DNA of 64,000 bases from Cupriavidus basilensis OR16 (GCF_000243095.1 NZ_AHJE01000027.1:1-64000), one strand, 5' to 3'; counted from the stretch's first letter, positions 54,810 through 64,000 are shown. Numbers and translations are program-made. The notes: generated by a model from the letters alone, not told the origin.

Positions 54810-55883
54810 ATGGATGACGGCAAGAAGGCGGGTGCTGGCGTAAGCGCCGAAAAGCAGAAGGCACTGGCGGCCGCGCTGGCCCAGATCGAGAAGCAGTTCG
54901 GCAAGGGCTCGATCATGAAACTGGGCGAGGCCGACATCGACCAGGATATCCAGGTCGTGTCCACCGGCTCGCTGGGCCTGGACATCGCGCTGGGCGTCGG
55001 CGGCCTGCCGCGCGGCCGCGTGGTGGAAATCTACGGCCCTGAATCCTCGGGCAAGACCACGCTGACGCTGCAGGTCGTGGCCGAGATGCAAAAGCTGGGC
55101 GGCACCTGCGCCTTTATCGATGCCGAGCACGCGCTCGACGTCAACTATGCCGGCAAGCTCGGCGTGTCCGTGGGCGACCTGCTGATCTCCCAGCCCGACA
55201 CCGGCGAGCAGGCACTCGAAATCACCGACGCGCTGGTGCGCTCGGGCTCGGTCGACCTGATCGTGATCGACTCGGTGGCGGCCCTGGTGCCCAAGGCCGA
55301 AATCGAAGGCGAGATGGGCGATTCTCTGCCCGGCCTGCAGGCCCGCCTGATGAGCCAGGCGCTGCGCAAGCTGACCGGCACCATCAAGCGCACCAACTGC
55401 CTGGTGATCTTCATCAACCAGATCCGCATGAAGATCGGCGTGATGTTCGGCTCGCCCGAAACCACCACCGGCGGCAATGCGCTGAAGTTCTACGCCTCGG
55501 TGCGCCTGGACATTCGCCGCATCGGCTCGATCAAGAAGGGCGATGAGGTGATCGGCAACGAAACCAAGGTCAAGGTGGTCAAGAACAAGGTATCGCCGCC
55601 GTTCCGCGAGGCCTTCTTCGACATCCTCTATGGCCAGGGCATCTCGCGTCAGGGCGAAATCATCGACCTCGGCGTGGATGCCAAGGTCGTCGAGAAGTCG
55701 GGCGCGTGGTACAGCTACAAGGGCGAGAAGATCGGCCAGGGCAAGGACAACGCGCGTGAATACCTGCGCGAGAATCCGGATATCGCCGACGAGATCGAGA
55801 ACCGGGTGCGCGAGTCGCTGGGCGTGGTCCTGATGAACGGCACGCCGGCCACCGCCGGCGCCGTGGCCACCGCCGAAGACTGA
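54810..55883 (+). CDS. recA: RecA recombinase
   Basis: 357 aa. Walker A GPESSGKT at 76-83, IDAEHALD, Walker B-type [22 protein letters not shown], loop L2 with [26 protein letters not shown]. Filament-forming ATPase for homologous recombination and LexA co-protease. Full length. Controlled by the LexA box 208 bases upstream. recX follows after a terminator-like hairpin. Confidence 0.98.
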   Translation: MDDGKKAGAGVSAEKQKALAAALAQIEKQFGKGSIMKLGEADIDQDIQVVSTGSLGLDIALGVGGLPRGRVVEIYGPESSGKTTLTLQVVAEMQKLGGTCAFIDAEHALDVNYAGKLGVSVGDLLISQPDTGEQALEITDALVRSGSVDLIVIDSVAALVPKAEIEGEMGDSLPGLQARLMSQALRKLTGTIKRTNCLVIFINQIRMKIGVMFGSPETTTGGNALKFYASVRLDIRRIGSIKKGDEVIGNETKVKVVKNKVSPPFREAFFDILYGQGISRQGEIIDLGVDAKVVEKSGAWYSYKGEKIGQGKDNAREYLRENPDIADEIENRVRESLGVVLMNGTPATAGAVATAED

Positions 55884-55921
55884 GCTTCGCCGGCCGGGGC
55901 GTTCCCGGCCGCGAACCCCAC

Positions 55922-55960
55922 CCGGGGCGGCACGCGCAGCGACGCGCGCCGCCCCGGTTT
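55922..55960 (+). terminator. recA terminator/attenuator
   Basis: Stem CCGGGGCGGC/GCCGCCCCGG (10 bp) with a self-complementary GC-rich loop, followed by TTTGCGTTT. It lies between recA and recX, where partial read-through is known to keep RecX low in other bacteria. Confidence 0.75.
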
Positions 55961-56020
55961 GCGTTTGTACAGCGCGGTTTCCAGCGTTTTTTTCGAGCCT
56001 TTCCCGAGCGCTCCTTTGTC

Positions 56021-56488
56021 ATGGCCACTCGTCCCCCTCTCTCCCTGAAAGCCCGCGCCGTCGGCTACCTGTCGCGGCGCGAGCACAGCCGGGTGGAACT
56101 GGCACGCAAACTGGCCCCGCACGCCGAGTCTCCCGAGGCACTCGAGCAATTGCTGGATGCGCTGGAACGCGAGAACTGGCTGTCCAACGCGCGCTTTGTC
56201 GACAGCCTGGTGCACCGTCGCGCGGCCCGCTATGGCGCCGCCCGCGTGATGCAGGAAGCCCGCACCCATCAGCTCGGCGGCGATCAGCTTGCCGACCTGC
56301 AGGATCGCCTGCGCGGGTCGGAGCTGGAGCGCGGCCGCGCGGTCTGGCAAAAACGCTTCGGCACACCGCCCGCCACGCCGGAAGAAAAGGCCAAGCAGAT
56401 CCGCTTTATGGTGGCCCGCGGTTTTTCCCGCTCGGTGGTGAGCCAGGTGATCAAAGGGGCGGACGAATGGCTGGACGGCGGTGACTGA
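56021..56488 (+). CDS. recX: RecX regulatory protein
   Basis: 155 aa, three-helix-repeat RecX fold: SLKARAVGYLSRREHSRVELARKL, LEQLLDALERENWLSNARFVDSLV, and C-terminal IRFMVARGFSRSVVSQVIKGAD. Inhibits RecA filament assembly. 137 bases after recA on the same strand. Confidence 0.94.
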   Translation: MATRPPLSLKARAVGYLSRREHSRVELARKLAPHAESPEALEQLLDALERENWLSNARFVDSLVHRRAARYGAARVMQEARTHQLGGDQLADLQDRLRGSELERGRAVWQKRFGTPPATPEEKAKQIRFMVARGFSRSVVSQVIKGADEWLDGGD

Positions 56489-56810
56489 CGTCCGCCGGCG
56501 CGCCAGGCCAGGGTGATGCCGCGGTGATTTCTCGTTAATTTCTCGTTAGTTTCTCGTCAACGCCTTGCACCGGTTTCGGGCACATACCTGCTTTGCAAGT
56601 AGGCGTATTCCGAATCTCAAAGTCTTGATGCTTTAGGCCGTTTCCCCCGCAATACCGCGATTTTTCCGCATGCGCGGGCCTTGCCCGTCGCTCGACAATC
56701 CCCCGCAACAGCGCCGCGCGCAGTTTGTTCCCGGCCAACGTTGTCCGGCATGTTAAAATCCTGCGGTTTTCCGGCCCAGCCGTCCATTTCTCCCGCTCCT
56801 GCCTGGTGTT
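56489..56810. other. intergenic region recX-DUF2889 with 11-bp triple repeat
   Basis: 322 bases without a gene. At 56527-56559 three tandem 11-bp units (ATTTCTCGTTA twice exactly, then GTTTCTCGTCA) occur shortly after recX. The right end has an AT-rich TGTTAAAAT that may be the -10 element of the DUF2889 gene. No terminator seen. Confidence 0.6.
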
Positions 56811-57485
56811 ATGCCGCTTTCCCCGCCCGTCAATCGCGCCCTGCGTCACCGTCGTGCCATCACGGCGGAGGCCTATGTTAGGGACGATGGCCTATGGGAT
56901 ATCGAAGCGCGCCTGACCGACACCAAGCCGCGCGAGATTCCGCTGGCCGGTGGCGGTGTGCGCCCGGTGGGCGAGCCGCTGCACGATTTGTGGCTGCGCG
57001 TCACCATCGACCTGCGCATGAACGTCGTGGACGCCGATGCCTGTTCCGACTGGGTGCCTTATCCCGGCCAGTGCGACACCATCGGCCCGGCCTACCGCAA
57101 GCTGATCGGCCTGAACCTGATGAAGGGTTTCCGCAAAGCGGTGAAAGAGCGCCTGTCCGGCGTGGCCGGATGCACCCATCTGACCGAGCTGGCCGGCGTG
57201 TTGCCGACCACCGCGATCCAGGCATTCGCCGGCGATGTGTTCAACATCCGCGACGGCGGCGCCGAAGACACCAGTACCGAACCGCCTTACCAGTTGCACG
57301 GCTGCCATGCCCTGCATTTCGAAGGCGAGGTCGTACGCCAGTTTTACCCCCGCTGGTATGGTCACCAGCCAACACCGAGGATCAAGACCGAAGGGTCATC
57401 GACCCCGGTGGCGCAGCCAGCGGAGGCGCTCGCCGCCCCCGCCGGCGGCGCCATGTCGCGCAGGTCAACCGGCACTTCTGGCTAA
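56811..57485 (+). CDS. DUF2889 family protein
   Basis: 224 aa. Conserved segments LRHRRAITAEAYVRDDGLWDIEARLTDTK, HDLWLRVTIDLRMNVVDADACSDWVPYPGQC and GCTHLTELAGVLPTTAIQ identify DUF2889. Function unknown; the conserved Cys/His/Asp pattern hints at an enzyme or metal binder. The last 40 residues are Ala/Thr/Pro-rich and unconserved. Steady neighbour of recX and sucC in this family of genomes. Confidence 0.88.
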   Translation: MPLSPPVNRALRHRRAITAEAYVRDDGLWDIEARLTDTKPREIPLAGGGVRPVGEPLHDLWLRVTIDLRMNVVDADACSDWVPYPGQCDTIGPAYRKLIGLNLMKGFRKAVKERLSGVAGCTHLTELAGVLPTTAIQAFAGDVFNIRDGGAEDTSTEPPYQLHGCHALHFEGEVVRQFYPRWYGHQPTPRIKTEGSSTPVAQPAEALAAPAGGAMSRRSTGTSG

Positions 57486-57554
57486 GCCAGGCCGGCCTGC
57501 GGTCCGCCGAGATTCCATCTCCACACTTTTACGCCTACCCGAAAGGAAACACGC

Positions 57555-58721
57555 ATGAATATCCATGAGTACCAAGGCAAGGAAATCCTGCGCAAATACA
57601 ATGTGCCGGTTCCGCGCGGCATCCCCGCGTTCTCGGTCGAAGAGGCCCTGAAGGCTGCTGAGCAACTGGGCGGCCCGGTATGGGTCGTCAAGGCGCAGAT
57701 CCACGCGGGCGGCCGCGGCAAGGGCGGCGGCGTGAAGGTGGCCAAGAGCATCAACGATGTGAAGACCTACGCCACCAACATCCTCGGCATGACCCTGGTC
57801 ACGCACCAGACCGGCCCGGAAGGCAAGAAGGTCAACCGCCTGCTGATCGAAGAAGGCGCTGACATCAAGAAGGAACTGTACGTCAGCCTGGTGGTTGACC
57901 GCGTTTCGCAGAAGGTCGCCCTGATGGCCTCCAGCGAAGGCGGCATGGACATCGAAGAAGTCGCTGCCCATAGCCCGGAAAAGATCCACACGCTGATCAT
58001 CGATCCGTCGGCCGGCCTGCTCGACGCGGACGCTGACGACATCGCCCGCAAGATCGGCGTGCCCGACGCAAGCGTGGCGCAAGCGCGCCAGGCCCTGCAA
58101 GGCCTGTACAAGGCATTCTGGGACACCGACGCCTCGCTGGCTGAAATCAACCCGCTGATCCTGACCGGCGACGGCAAGGTGATCGCGCTGGACGCCAAGT
58201 TCAACTTCGACTCCAACGCCCTGTTCCGTCACCCGGAAATCGTCGCTTACCGCGACCTGGACGAAGAAGATCCGGCTGAAATCGAAGCCTCGAAGTTCGA
58301 CCTGGCCTACATTTCGCTGGACGGCAACATCGGCTGCCTGGTGAACGGCGCTGGCCTGGCCATGGCCACCATGGACACCATCAAGCTGTTCGGCGGCGAG
58401 CCGGCCAACTTCCTGGACGTGGGCGGCGGTGCCACCACCGAGAAGGTGACCGAAGCCTTCAAGCTGATGCTGAAGAACCCGAACCTGAAGGCCATCCTGG
58501 TCAACATCTTCGGCGGCATCATGCGTTGCGACGTGATCGCCGAAGGCGTGATCGCTGCATCCAAGGCCGTGTCGCTGTCCGTGCCGCTGGTCGTGCGCAT
58601 GAAGGGTACCAACGAAGAGATCGGCAAGAAGATGCTGGCCGACTCGGGCCTGCCCATCATCGCCGCCGATACCATGGAAGAAGCCGCCCAGAAGGTCGTG
58701 GCTGCTGCCGCGGGCAAGTAA
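57555..58721 (+). CDS. sucC: succinyl-CoA synthetase beta subunit
   Basis: 388 aa, ribosome binding site AAAGGAAA. ATP-grasp subunit of succinate-CoA ligase (TCA cycle): [66 protein letters not shown]. Forms the heterotetramer with SucD encoded 81 bases downstream. Confidence 0.97.
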   Translation: MNIHEYQGKEILRKYNVPVPRGIPAFSVEEALKAAEQLGGPVWVVKAQIHAGGRGKGGGVKVAKSINDVKTYATNILGMTLVTHQTGPEGKKVNRLLIEEGADIKKELYVSLVVDRVSQKVALMASSEGGMDIEEVAAHSPEKIHTLIIDPSAGLLDADADDIARKIGVPDASVAQARQALQGLYKAFWDTDASLAEINPLILTGDGKVIALDAKFNFDSNALFRHPEIVAYRDLDEEDPAEIEASKFDLAYISLDGNIGCLVNGAGLAMATMDTIKLFGGEPANFLDVGGGATTEKVTEAFKLMLKNPNLKAILVNIFGGIMRCDVIAEGVIAASKAVSLSVPLVVRMKGTNEEIGKKMLADSGLPIIAADTMEEAAQKVVAAAAGK

Positions 58722-58802
58722 GCCAGACGCGAACACGAACGCCAGCAGCGCGCCGGGGCCAGGCCTTCGCGCGCTGCTTTGAGCCAAGCAAAGGATTACA
58801 GC

Positions 58803-59684
58803 ATGTCGATTCTGATTAATAAAGACACCAAGGTCATCACCCAGGGCATCACCGGCAAGACCGGGCAGTTCCACACCCGTGGCTGCCGCGACTACGCCAA
58901 CGGCAAGAACTGCTTCGTTGCCGGCGTGAACCCGAAGAAAGCGGGCGAAGACTTCGAAGGCATTCCCATCTACGCAAGCGTCAAGGATGCCAAGGCATCC
59001 ACCGGCGCCACCGTGTCCGTGATCTACGTGCCGCCCGCAGGCGCCGCTGCCGCCATCTGGGAAGCCGTTGACGCTGACCTGGACCTGGTGGTCTGCATCA
59101 CCGAAGGCATCCCCGTGCGCGACATGATGGAGCTCAAGGACAAGATGGCCAAGGGCAACAAGAAGACCCTGTTGCTGGGACCGAACTGCCCGGGCCTGAT
59201 CACGCCTGACGAAATCAAGATCGGCATCATGCCGGGCCACATCCACCGCAAGGGCCGTATCGGCGTGGTGTCGCGCTCGGGCACGCTGACCTATGAAGCC
59301 GTGGGTCAGCTGACCGCGCTGGGTATGGGTCAGTCGTCGGCAGTGGGCATTGGTGGCGACCCCATCAACGGCCTGAAGCACATCGACATCATGAAGATGT
59401 TCAACGACGATCCCGAAACGGACGCCGTGGTCATGATCGGCGAAATCGGTGGTCCGGACGAAGCCAACGCGGCCAACTGGATCAAGGACAACATGAAGAA
59501 GCCGGTGGTTGGCTTCATCGCTGGCGTGACCGCGCCTCCGGGCAAGCGCATGGGCCACGCTGGCGCGCTGATCTCGGGCGGTGCCGACACGGCGCAAGCC
59601 AAGCTGGAAATCATGGAAGCCTGCGGTATCAAGGTCACCAAGAACCCGTCGGAAATGGCTCGCCTGCTCAAGTCGATCCTGTAA
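58803..59684 (+). CDS. sucD: succinyl-CoA synthetase alpha subunit
   Basis: 293 aa. CoA-binding Rossmann domain ([15 protein letters not shown]) and the phosphohistidine His252 in [14 protein letters not shown]. The other core motif is [20 protein letters not shown]. Co-transcribed with sucC. Confidence 0.97.
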   Translation: MSILINKDTKVITQGITGKTGQFHTRGCRDYANGKNCFVAGVNPKKAGEDFEGIPIYASVKDAKASTGATVSVIYVPPAGAAAAIWEAVDADLDLVVCITEGIPVRDMMELKDKMAKGNKKTLLLGPNCPGLITPDEIKIGIMPGHIHRKGRIGVVSRSGTLTYEAVGQLTALGMGQSSAVGIGGDPINGLKHIDIMKMFNDDPETDAVVMIGEIGGPDEANAANWIKDNMKKPVVGFIAGVTAPPGKRMGHAGALISGGADTAQAKLEIMEACGIKVTKNPSEMARLLKSIL

Positions 59685-59990
59685 GTACCGATACGCAGCC
59701 TCCCGCCTTTCGGGCGGGAAGGATTGCCCGAGCCGGTGAGGTTGCATGGTCGCGACCGCGCCCGGCCCACCATGCCCCCGCCTTCGTGCGGGGGTATGTC
59801 ATTCTGGCGTACCGTCACCTAGGGTATCTCCCAGGGTGCGCGACATGCCGATTGAAACCGAATCGAAAGCTTGATACGGTAAATCTTCATGTCTGAAGAC
59901 TCAGACATCCGAAATTCCGCGGGCGCCGCCGCTTTGGGTAGCGCCATGTGACGTTCGAATCATAATTTAAGAAACTCGAGGAGCTTTACC
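59685..59990. other. intergenic region sucD-terC with two hairpins
   Basis: 306 bases without a gene. Two hairpins follow sucD: TCCCGCC-loop-GGCGGGA (59701-59719) and a 10-bp stem around CTTCGT (59772-59797). Neither has a T-run, so they are only possible terminators. The right part is AT-richer and should hold the terC promoter; I could not match it to the manganese riboswitch often found before terC relatives. Confidence 0.5.
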
Positions 59991-60686
59991 GTGGAACTGC
60001 TGTCCTCCACCGCTTTCTGGATCGCGTTGGGATCCATTATCCTGACCAACATCGTGCTATCCGGCGACAACGCCGTGGTGATCGCGCTGGCCTCCCGCAA
60101 CCTCCCGCCCGCCCAGCAGAAGAAGGCCATCTTCTGGGGCAGCGCCGCTGCCATCATCATGCGGGTGGTGCTCACGGTAGCCGCGGTCAAGCTGCTGAGC
60201 CTGCCGTACCTGAAGATCGTCGGTGCCATCCTGCTGGTCTACATCGGCGTGCAACTGCTCACCGGCGACGACGACGAAGAAGGCCACTCGGCCAAGGACA
60301 ACATCTGGGCCGCGATCCGCACCATCCTGATCGCCGACCTCGTGATGTCGCTCGACAACGTGGTGGCCGTGGCCGCCGCGGCGCAGAAGGGGCCGGAAGG
60401 CAGCCAGCTGATGCTGCTGATCCTGGGCCTGGGCCTGTCGATCCCCCTGATCGTGTTCGGCAGCACCATCCTGCTCAAGGTCATGGACCGCTTCCCCATC
60501 ATCATCGTGCTGGGCGCCGCATTGCTGGGCTACCTGGCCGGTGAAATGCTGGTCAGCGACCCGGTGGACGCCGCATGGTTCGAGATGCACGTGCCGCATG
60601 CCCACCTGGTGTTCGGCGTGATTGGCGCCGCGCTGGTGGTGGTGGTTGGCAAGCTGCTGAGCAGGCGAGCGCCACAGACGGCCTGA
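59991..60686 (+). CDS. TerC-family membrane protein (YjbE type)
   Basis: 231 aa, GTG start with GAGGAG upstream. Seven-helix TerC domain with the paired acidic motifs LSGDNAVVIALASRNLP and SLDNVVAVAAAAQK that bind divalent metal. Members export manganese or take part in metal homeostasis. A cytoplasmic acidic loop (GDDDEEGHSAKD) lies in the middle. Confidence 0.92.
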   Translation: MELLSSTAFWIALGSIILTNIVLSGDNAVVIALASRNLPPAQQKKAIFWGSAAAIIMRVVLTVAAVKLLSLPYLKIVGAILLVYIGVQLLTGDDDEEGHSAKDNIWAAIRTILIADLVMSLDNVVAVAAAAQKGPEGSQLMLLILGLGLSIPLIVFGSTILLKVMDRFPIIIVLGAALLGYLAGEMLVSDPVDAAWFEMHVPHAHLVFGVIGAALVVVVGKLLSRRAPQTA

Positions 60687-60730
60687 TGGGCTGTGGCCCG
60701 TCTTGGGACGGGTTTGTAGATTAGGTGGTG

Positions 60731-60794
60731 GGCGGCGCCCCGTTGGGGCGCCGCCGGACAGACGGGTGGCCCGGGAGCCACCCGTTTTGTTTTT
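60731..60794 (+). terminator. double hairpin terminator after terC
   Basis: First an 11-bp perfect stem GGCGGCGCCCC/GGGGCGCCGCC with a GTT loop (60731-60755). Then ACGGGTGGC/GCCACCCGT (60762-60785) followed by TTTGTTTTT. The second is a standard intrinsic terminator isolating terC from the pilin gene. Confidence 0.92.
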
Positions 60795-60850
60795 GGGCAG
60801 TAGCGCAGGCCATGTAGCAGATATGGCGGTGATTTCAGTGCGATTTCAGA

Positions 60851-60864
60851 CTGACTTAAGTCAG
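60851..60864. promoter_or_regulatory. 14-bp perfect palindrome upstream of the pilin promoter
   Basis: CTGACTT-AAGTCAG, about 125-138 bases upstream of the sigma-54 element. Further on, AGTGACAA (60898-60905) and its complement TTGTCACT (60951-60958) form a spaced inverted repeat. Either could be an enhancer site for a PilR-like activator; sequence symmetry is the only evidence. Confidence 0.4.
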
Positions 60865-60988
60865 AACAGCGGCTTATTGACCCTCCGCGTCATACTTAGT
60901 GACAAAATTTGCTCGCGATCAACACTCGGAATGGTCCTAAGTGGCGAAAATTGTCACTCGCCGACGAGACATCAAGGCTTGGCGGCGC

Positions 60989-61004
60989 TGGCACGCTAAG
61001 TGCT
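60989..61004 (+). promoter_or_regulatory. sigma-54 promoter of the pilin gene
   Basis: TGGCACG-CTAA-GTGCT matches the RpoN -24/-12 consensus TGGCACG-N4-TTGCW with one mismatch and correct GG-GC spacing. It is 70 bases before the pilin start codon. PilS/PilR with RpoN is the known control of pilA in Pseudomonas and relatives. Confidence 0.8.
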
Positions 61005-61073
61005 AAGAACGTACGGCATCACATGAAACAAAAAGTTTCGATTTGTAACCAAAATTCCTTCGAGGGGTCAATC

Positions 61074-61544
61074 ATGCAACAACGGGTGCAACAACTGAAA
61101 AAACTGGGCCGCCGAGCTCAGAAGGGCTTCACGCTGATCGAACTGATGATCGTGGTTGCGATTATCGGTATCTTGGCTGCGATCGCCATTCCCCAATATC
61201 AAGACTACGTGACGCGTAGCAAGTGGACGGAAGTGTACACAAACGTGCAGCCTCTGAAGCAGGCGATCGCTGAATGCAGTCAAACAAACAGCGGTGTGAT
61301 TGCGGCTAAGTGCGACACTCTTGCACTTCTGACGACTGCAACTGGCTACGCAGCACTTCCGGCTCCTGCGAACGCTACCGTGACTATCACGGCGGCAACT
61401 GGCGCAATTGTGATGACAGGTAAGGTAGCCTTGGCTGGCTGTGAAGTCACTTATACTCCGGACCTCACTAACGCAAACGTAATCGCGTGGCTTGCTACTG
61501 ACACGGGCGGGACTATTTGCAGCAAGTCTAAGACTGGCGTCTAA
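61074..61544 (+). CDS. pilA: type IV prepilin (major pilin PilA-like)
   Basis: 156 aa, GAGGGG ribosome binding site. Prepilin leader of 18 residues ending QKG, cleaved before [20 protein letters not shown], with Glu5 of the mature protein in place. The C-terminal part has four cysteines, including the pair bracketing the variable end (AGCEV and TICSKSK), as in disulfide-loop pilins. Base composition is visibly less GC-rich than its neighbours, as common for surface antigens. Followed by its glycosylation ligase gene. Confidence 0.95.
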   Translation: MQQRVQQLKKLGRRAQKGFTLIELMIVVAIIGILAAIAIPQYQDYVTRSKWTEVYTNVQPLKQAIAECSQTNSGVIAAKCDTLALLTTATGYAALPAPANATVTITAATGAIVMTGKVALAGCEVTYTPDLTNANVIAWLATDTGGTICSKSKTGV

Positions 61545-61564
61545 ACTTAACACTGCCCTACACG

Positions 61565-61590
61565 AAAGCGCCTTCGGGCGCTTTTTCTTT
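61565..61590 (+). terminator. intrinsic terminator after pilA
   Basis: Stem AAAGCGCC/GGCGCTTT with a TTCG tetraloop and a T-run, 20 bases past the pilin stop codon. Confidence 0.93.
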
Positions 61591-61648
61591 ACCCACTCCC
61601 CAAGCTATCATCCGCCTTCTGCCTGCAAGGCATAACAAGGCACCCCGC

Positions 61649-63531
61649 ATGCTGCCCTCCCGGTCAGCCATCCCTCTCAGCTTCCTCGCCGTAGCCATCT
61701 CGCTGCCGCTGCTGGTCTCCCGGCACACGCTCCCGCTCGCCACCTTCTATGGCGAATGGGCCTCGGCATTGCTGTTCGCGCTTGCCGTCATCGTGTTGGG
61801 CGCTTCGGCGCAGCGGCAAGGCGGGAGCGCGGCCTACCAGGCCGCTCCCGCCCAATTCCCCTGGATCGTCCTCTTTCCCCTCTGGCTGATCGCCACCGGC
61901 ATCACGCAAACGCTGACCGGCATGGCCGATGTGTCGGGCAGCCGCTTGCTGACCGAGCTTTCGCTGGCGCTGGGCGCTGCGGTGATGTGGGCTGCCTGGC
62001 GCCAGGGCCGTGCCGCGTCGTCCGTGGAGCGCCAGGCGATGGTCGATGTGCTGGCTATCGCCTGGCTGGTGGCCGGGCTGCTGGGCACGCTGGCGCAATG
62101 GGTGCAGGTGTTTGGCCTGGAGCCGGACACGCTGGGGATGGTGTCCACTTACTTTTACGATGACAACCGCCGCCTGTGGGGCAACCTGAACCAGCCGAAC
62201 CACCAGGCTACGGTGCAAGGCATCGCGCTGGCGGCGGCGGTCTGGCTGGCGGCGCGCGGGTGGCTGCGGGCGCCGGCCTGGCTGGCAGCCGCGGTGCTGC
62301 TGGTGAGCGGGATCGTGCTGTCCGGCTCGCGCACCGGTGTGTTGCACGTGGGGCTGGCGGCGGTCTATGCGCTGGTCGCGGCATGGATGGCACGGGGCGG
62401 GACTGCGTTTGGCGGCACTGGTGAGCTTGGCGGGTTGGCGGGTGCCATGCAGCGCGCCGGCCACGCCGGGCGCAATCCGATGCGGCGTCCCGCCGGGCTG
62501 GCGTTTGCCGCGGTGGCCATGGTGGCTTTACTGCTGGTCCTGCAGCCGGCGATCAAGAGCGCGGGGCAGGCAATGGACTGGCGCCTTTTCGATACCGTGG
62601 CGCAGATGCAGGGGGGCGATCAGCTCTCATGGCGCGCCGCGATGTGGACGCACGCGTGGGCGATGTTTCGCGCCCATCCATGGCTCGGGGTGGGTTGGGG
62701 TGAGTATGGCTGGGCGCAATTCCAGCAGCTCGCGCAGGTGGGCGTGAAAGTCGAGATGTCGCTGCATGCGCACAATGCGGTGCTGGACATGCTGGCCAAG
62801 ACGGGCGTGATCGGCGCGGCGGGCGTGTTCGTGAGCCTGCTGGCATGGCTGTGGCGCGTGGCGCGCCAGCGCTTGTGGCGCGGGGATGCGCGCGAGCGTG
62901 CGCAGACGGGGCTGGTGCTGACCTGGCTGGCGATGCTGTGCGCGCATTCGATGCGCATTCGATGCTGGAGTACCCGCTGCACTACCTGTATTTCGTGCTG
63001 CCGTTCTGTTTCGTGCTGGGCTGGCTGGAGCCATCGGGGTTCGGCCGCCTGCGCGTGCCGCGCGGGGCCGCCGTGCTGGCGGGCGTGGCCCTAGCCGGCG
63101 TGGCGGCGGCCATCCTGGCGACAATGTGGCAGGACTACCGCCGTGCCGAGGCGCGCGAATACGCCCGTGCCGAGCGCCGGGCCGCTTTGCCGATGCCGAA
63201 CTTCTGGTTCCGGCAGGCTGCCGCGTCCGATGCGATCGAGGAGGCGAAGATCACGCCGGAGAACGCAGCGCAGTTGCTTGGGGCCCATATCGCCGCGGTG
63301 CACCTGCTGCCGACACCGGCGCTGATCTCGCGCACGGCCTGGCTGATGGCGCTGACCGGCGATCCGGTGCAGGCCAGGGCGTGGCTGGAGCGCCTGCGCT
63401 TCTACTTTGCCGGGGATGAGGCGAACCAGTTCGCGGAACTCGCCCGCGCCTGCGCCGAAGTCGACGCGGCGGCTCGGCCGCGGGATTTCTGCGACTGGGT
63501 GCAGCTGCGCGCCAAACACAAAGCGGAGTAA
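61649..63531 (+). pseudogene. pilin O-oligosaccharyltransferase (PglL/TfpO, Wzy_C family), frameshifted by an 11-bp duplication
   Basis: Polytopic membrane ligase that transfers an O-glycan to pilin. Family motifs in the first frame are GNLNQPNHQAT, LSGSRTGVLHVG, HPWLGVGWGEYGWAQFQ and HNAVLDMLAKTGVIG. At CAHSM a tandem duplication GCGCATTCGAT (62942-62963) shifts the frame; the expected continuation LEYPLHYLYFVLPFCFVLGW lies in the other frame and runs to 63531. Removing one copy restores a continuous 623-aa frame. The truncated form would lack the last helices and the C-terminal periplasmic domain. It could be switched on again by loss of one copy. Confidence 0.9.
62942..62963 (+). repeat. 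11-bp perfect tandem duplication in the pilin ligase gene
   Basis: GCGCATTCGAT occurs twice head to tail (62942-62952, 62953-62963). Eleven is not a multiple of three, so the second copy is what breaks the frame. Confidence 0.95.
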
Positions 63532-63557
63532 GCCCGCCTAAGCTGCGCCGCGCCGGG

Positions 63558-64000
63558 TTATTGCGGCGCGTAGCCTGGGGGCGGCGGCGGATAGTAGTAC
63601 GTCGGCGCAGCCACCGGACGCGGGGCTGAGGCCATGCGTCCGTACACCGGCACCCGATGGCCGCTTGCGTACATGCATTGCACATACGCCGCGTCGTACT
63701 GGCGCTGACTGCCGTAGCCGGCATACTGGGCATTGCCTGCCCCTACCGCCGCGCCGGTAAGCAGGCCGACACCTGCGCCCACCGCCGCGCCCGTGCCGCC
63801 ATTGAAGGCCGCGCCGGCCGCCGCGCCCAGCGCGGTGCCCACCACGGCACTGCCTACCGCGCTATTGGTGGCGGCCTGGTTGGCGGTGACGCCGCCCACC
63901 TGCCCAAGGGCGAACTGGCGGCAGCTATAGTCGTCGGCCCGGAACTGGTCGAAGTTCTTGCCGGTCCCCGGCAGTACCATCACGCTCGGGCCGCTGGGCA
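63558..64000 (-). CDS. glycine-zipper outer-membrane-type protein, 5' end outside the window
   Basis: At least 147 codons, and the frame is still open at the window edge (PSGPSVMVLPGTGKNFDQFRADDYSC). The middle is a glycine zipper: repeated GxxxG/AxxxG over two hydrophobic stretches (SAVVGTALGAAAGAAFNGGTG and GAGVGLLTGAAVGAG). The C terminus is Pro/Tyr-rich (PTYYYPPPPPGY). Related proteins are exported lipoproteins with a signal peptide, which would lie beyond 64000. Convergent with the pilin ligase gene. Confidence 0.82.
   Translation of the reverse strand, partial: PSGPSVMVLPGTGKNFDQFRADDYSCRQFALGQVGGVTANQAATNSAVGSAVVGTALGAAAGAAFNGGTGAAVGAGVGLLTGAAVGAGNAQYAGYGSQRQYDAAYVQCMYASGHRVPVYGRMASAPRPVAAPTYYYPPPPPGYAPQ

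Noticed and set aside
57465..59747. 760-aa open frame antisense to sucCD
   Set aside because: Exactly mirrors the highly conserved sucC and sucD genes; long antisense frames are expected from GC-rich codon bias. Its Val/Asp/His/Gln-rich composition is typical of such shadows.
59820..59990. Manganese (yybP-ykoY) riboswitch before terC
   Set aside because: Expected from the gene family, but I could not find both conserved loops in order. An Infernal search with the Rfam model would settle it.

Overview
The window looks like chromosome 1 of a Cupriavidus/Ralstonia-type member of the Burkholderiaceae (Betaproteobacteria). It is strongly GC-rich. It carries the gene string recA-recX-DUF2889-sucCD-terC-type IV pilin-pilin O-glycosylation ligase, the phoH-ybeY pair next to miaB, Bug-type tricarboxylate-transporter binding proteins, and a malonate decarboxylase cluster. 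The genus rests on gene order and protein character, because no rRNA is present.

Layout. 1-9.4 kb: tRNA/rRNA maturation and stress genes (ybeY, phoH, miaB, a ClC channel, rhlE, srkA, a universal stress protein). 9.6-18.5 kb: a secreted M20 peptidase, small secreted proteins, a LysR/Bug/aminotransferase group, an EamA exporter and an Lrp regulator. 18.5-27 kb: a malonate utilisation system (mdcABCDEGH on the minus strand, the transporter genes madLM divergent from it, and mdcR). 27-31 kb: a minus-strand acyl-CoA group (Bug protein, SDR, thiolase, crotonase). 31.3-36.5 kb: MarR plus an aromatic-acid-type efflux operon (FUSC, DUF1656, HlyD, NodT). 36.6-40.4 kb: MetQ-like protein, TolA-like protein, Ku and a MerR-TPR protein. 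40.5-49.4 kb: an accessory catabolic block (cyclic-amidohydrolase, M20 amidohydrolase, porin, MHS importer, LysR, UbiD, damaged UbiX), followed by tRNA-Met. 49.9-54.5 kb: an MHS transporter with a large periplasmic insert, DUF4212 and a TctDE-type two-component system. 54.6-64 kb: the SOS box and recA, recX, sucCD, terC, pilin and its ligase.

Two things stand out. First, the UbiD block has a visible regulon. The inverted repeat ATAAC-N5-GTTAT, which has LysR T-N11-A geometry, occurs at the lysR/ubiD divergent promoter. It occurs twice more, inside a 33-bp direct repeat, upstream of the MHS importer and porin. This ties importer, porin, regulator and prFMN decarboxylase into one probable uptake-and-decarboxylation system of unknown substrate.

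Second, an unusual number of otherwise ordinary genes carry small internal lesions. miaB and the FUSC gene have frameshifts of about 1 nt. The ClC gene, a DUF6352-like gene and ubiX have internal deletions with a frameshift. mdcA has an in-frame loss of about 40 codons. A carboxymuconolactone-decarboxylase-type gene is cut short. The pilin ligase gene has an 11-bp tandem duplication. Several short in-frame tandem duplications accompany these. Either the assembly is error-prone or the genome is decaying or hypermutable; the sequence alone cannot decide. No insertion sequence, prophage, CRISPR array or rRNA was recognised.
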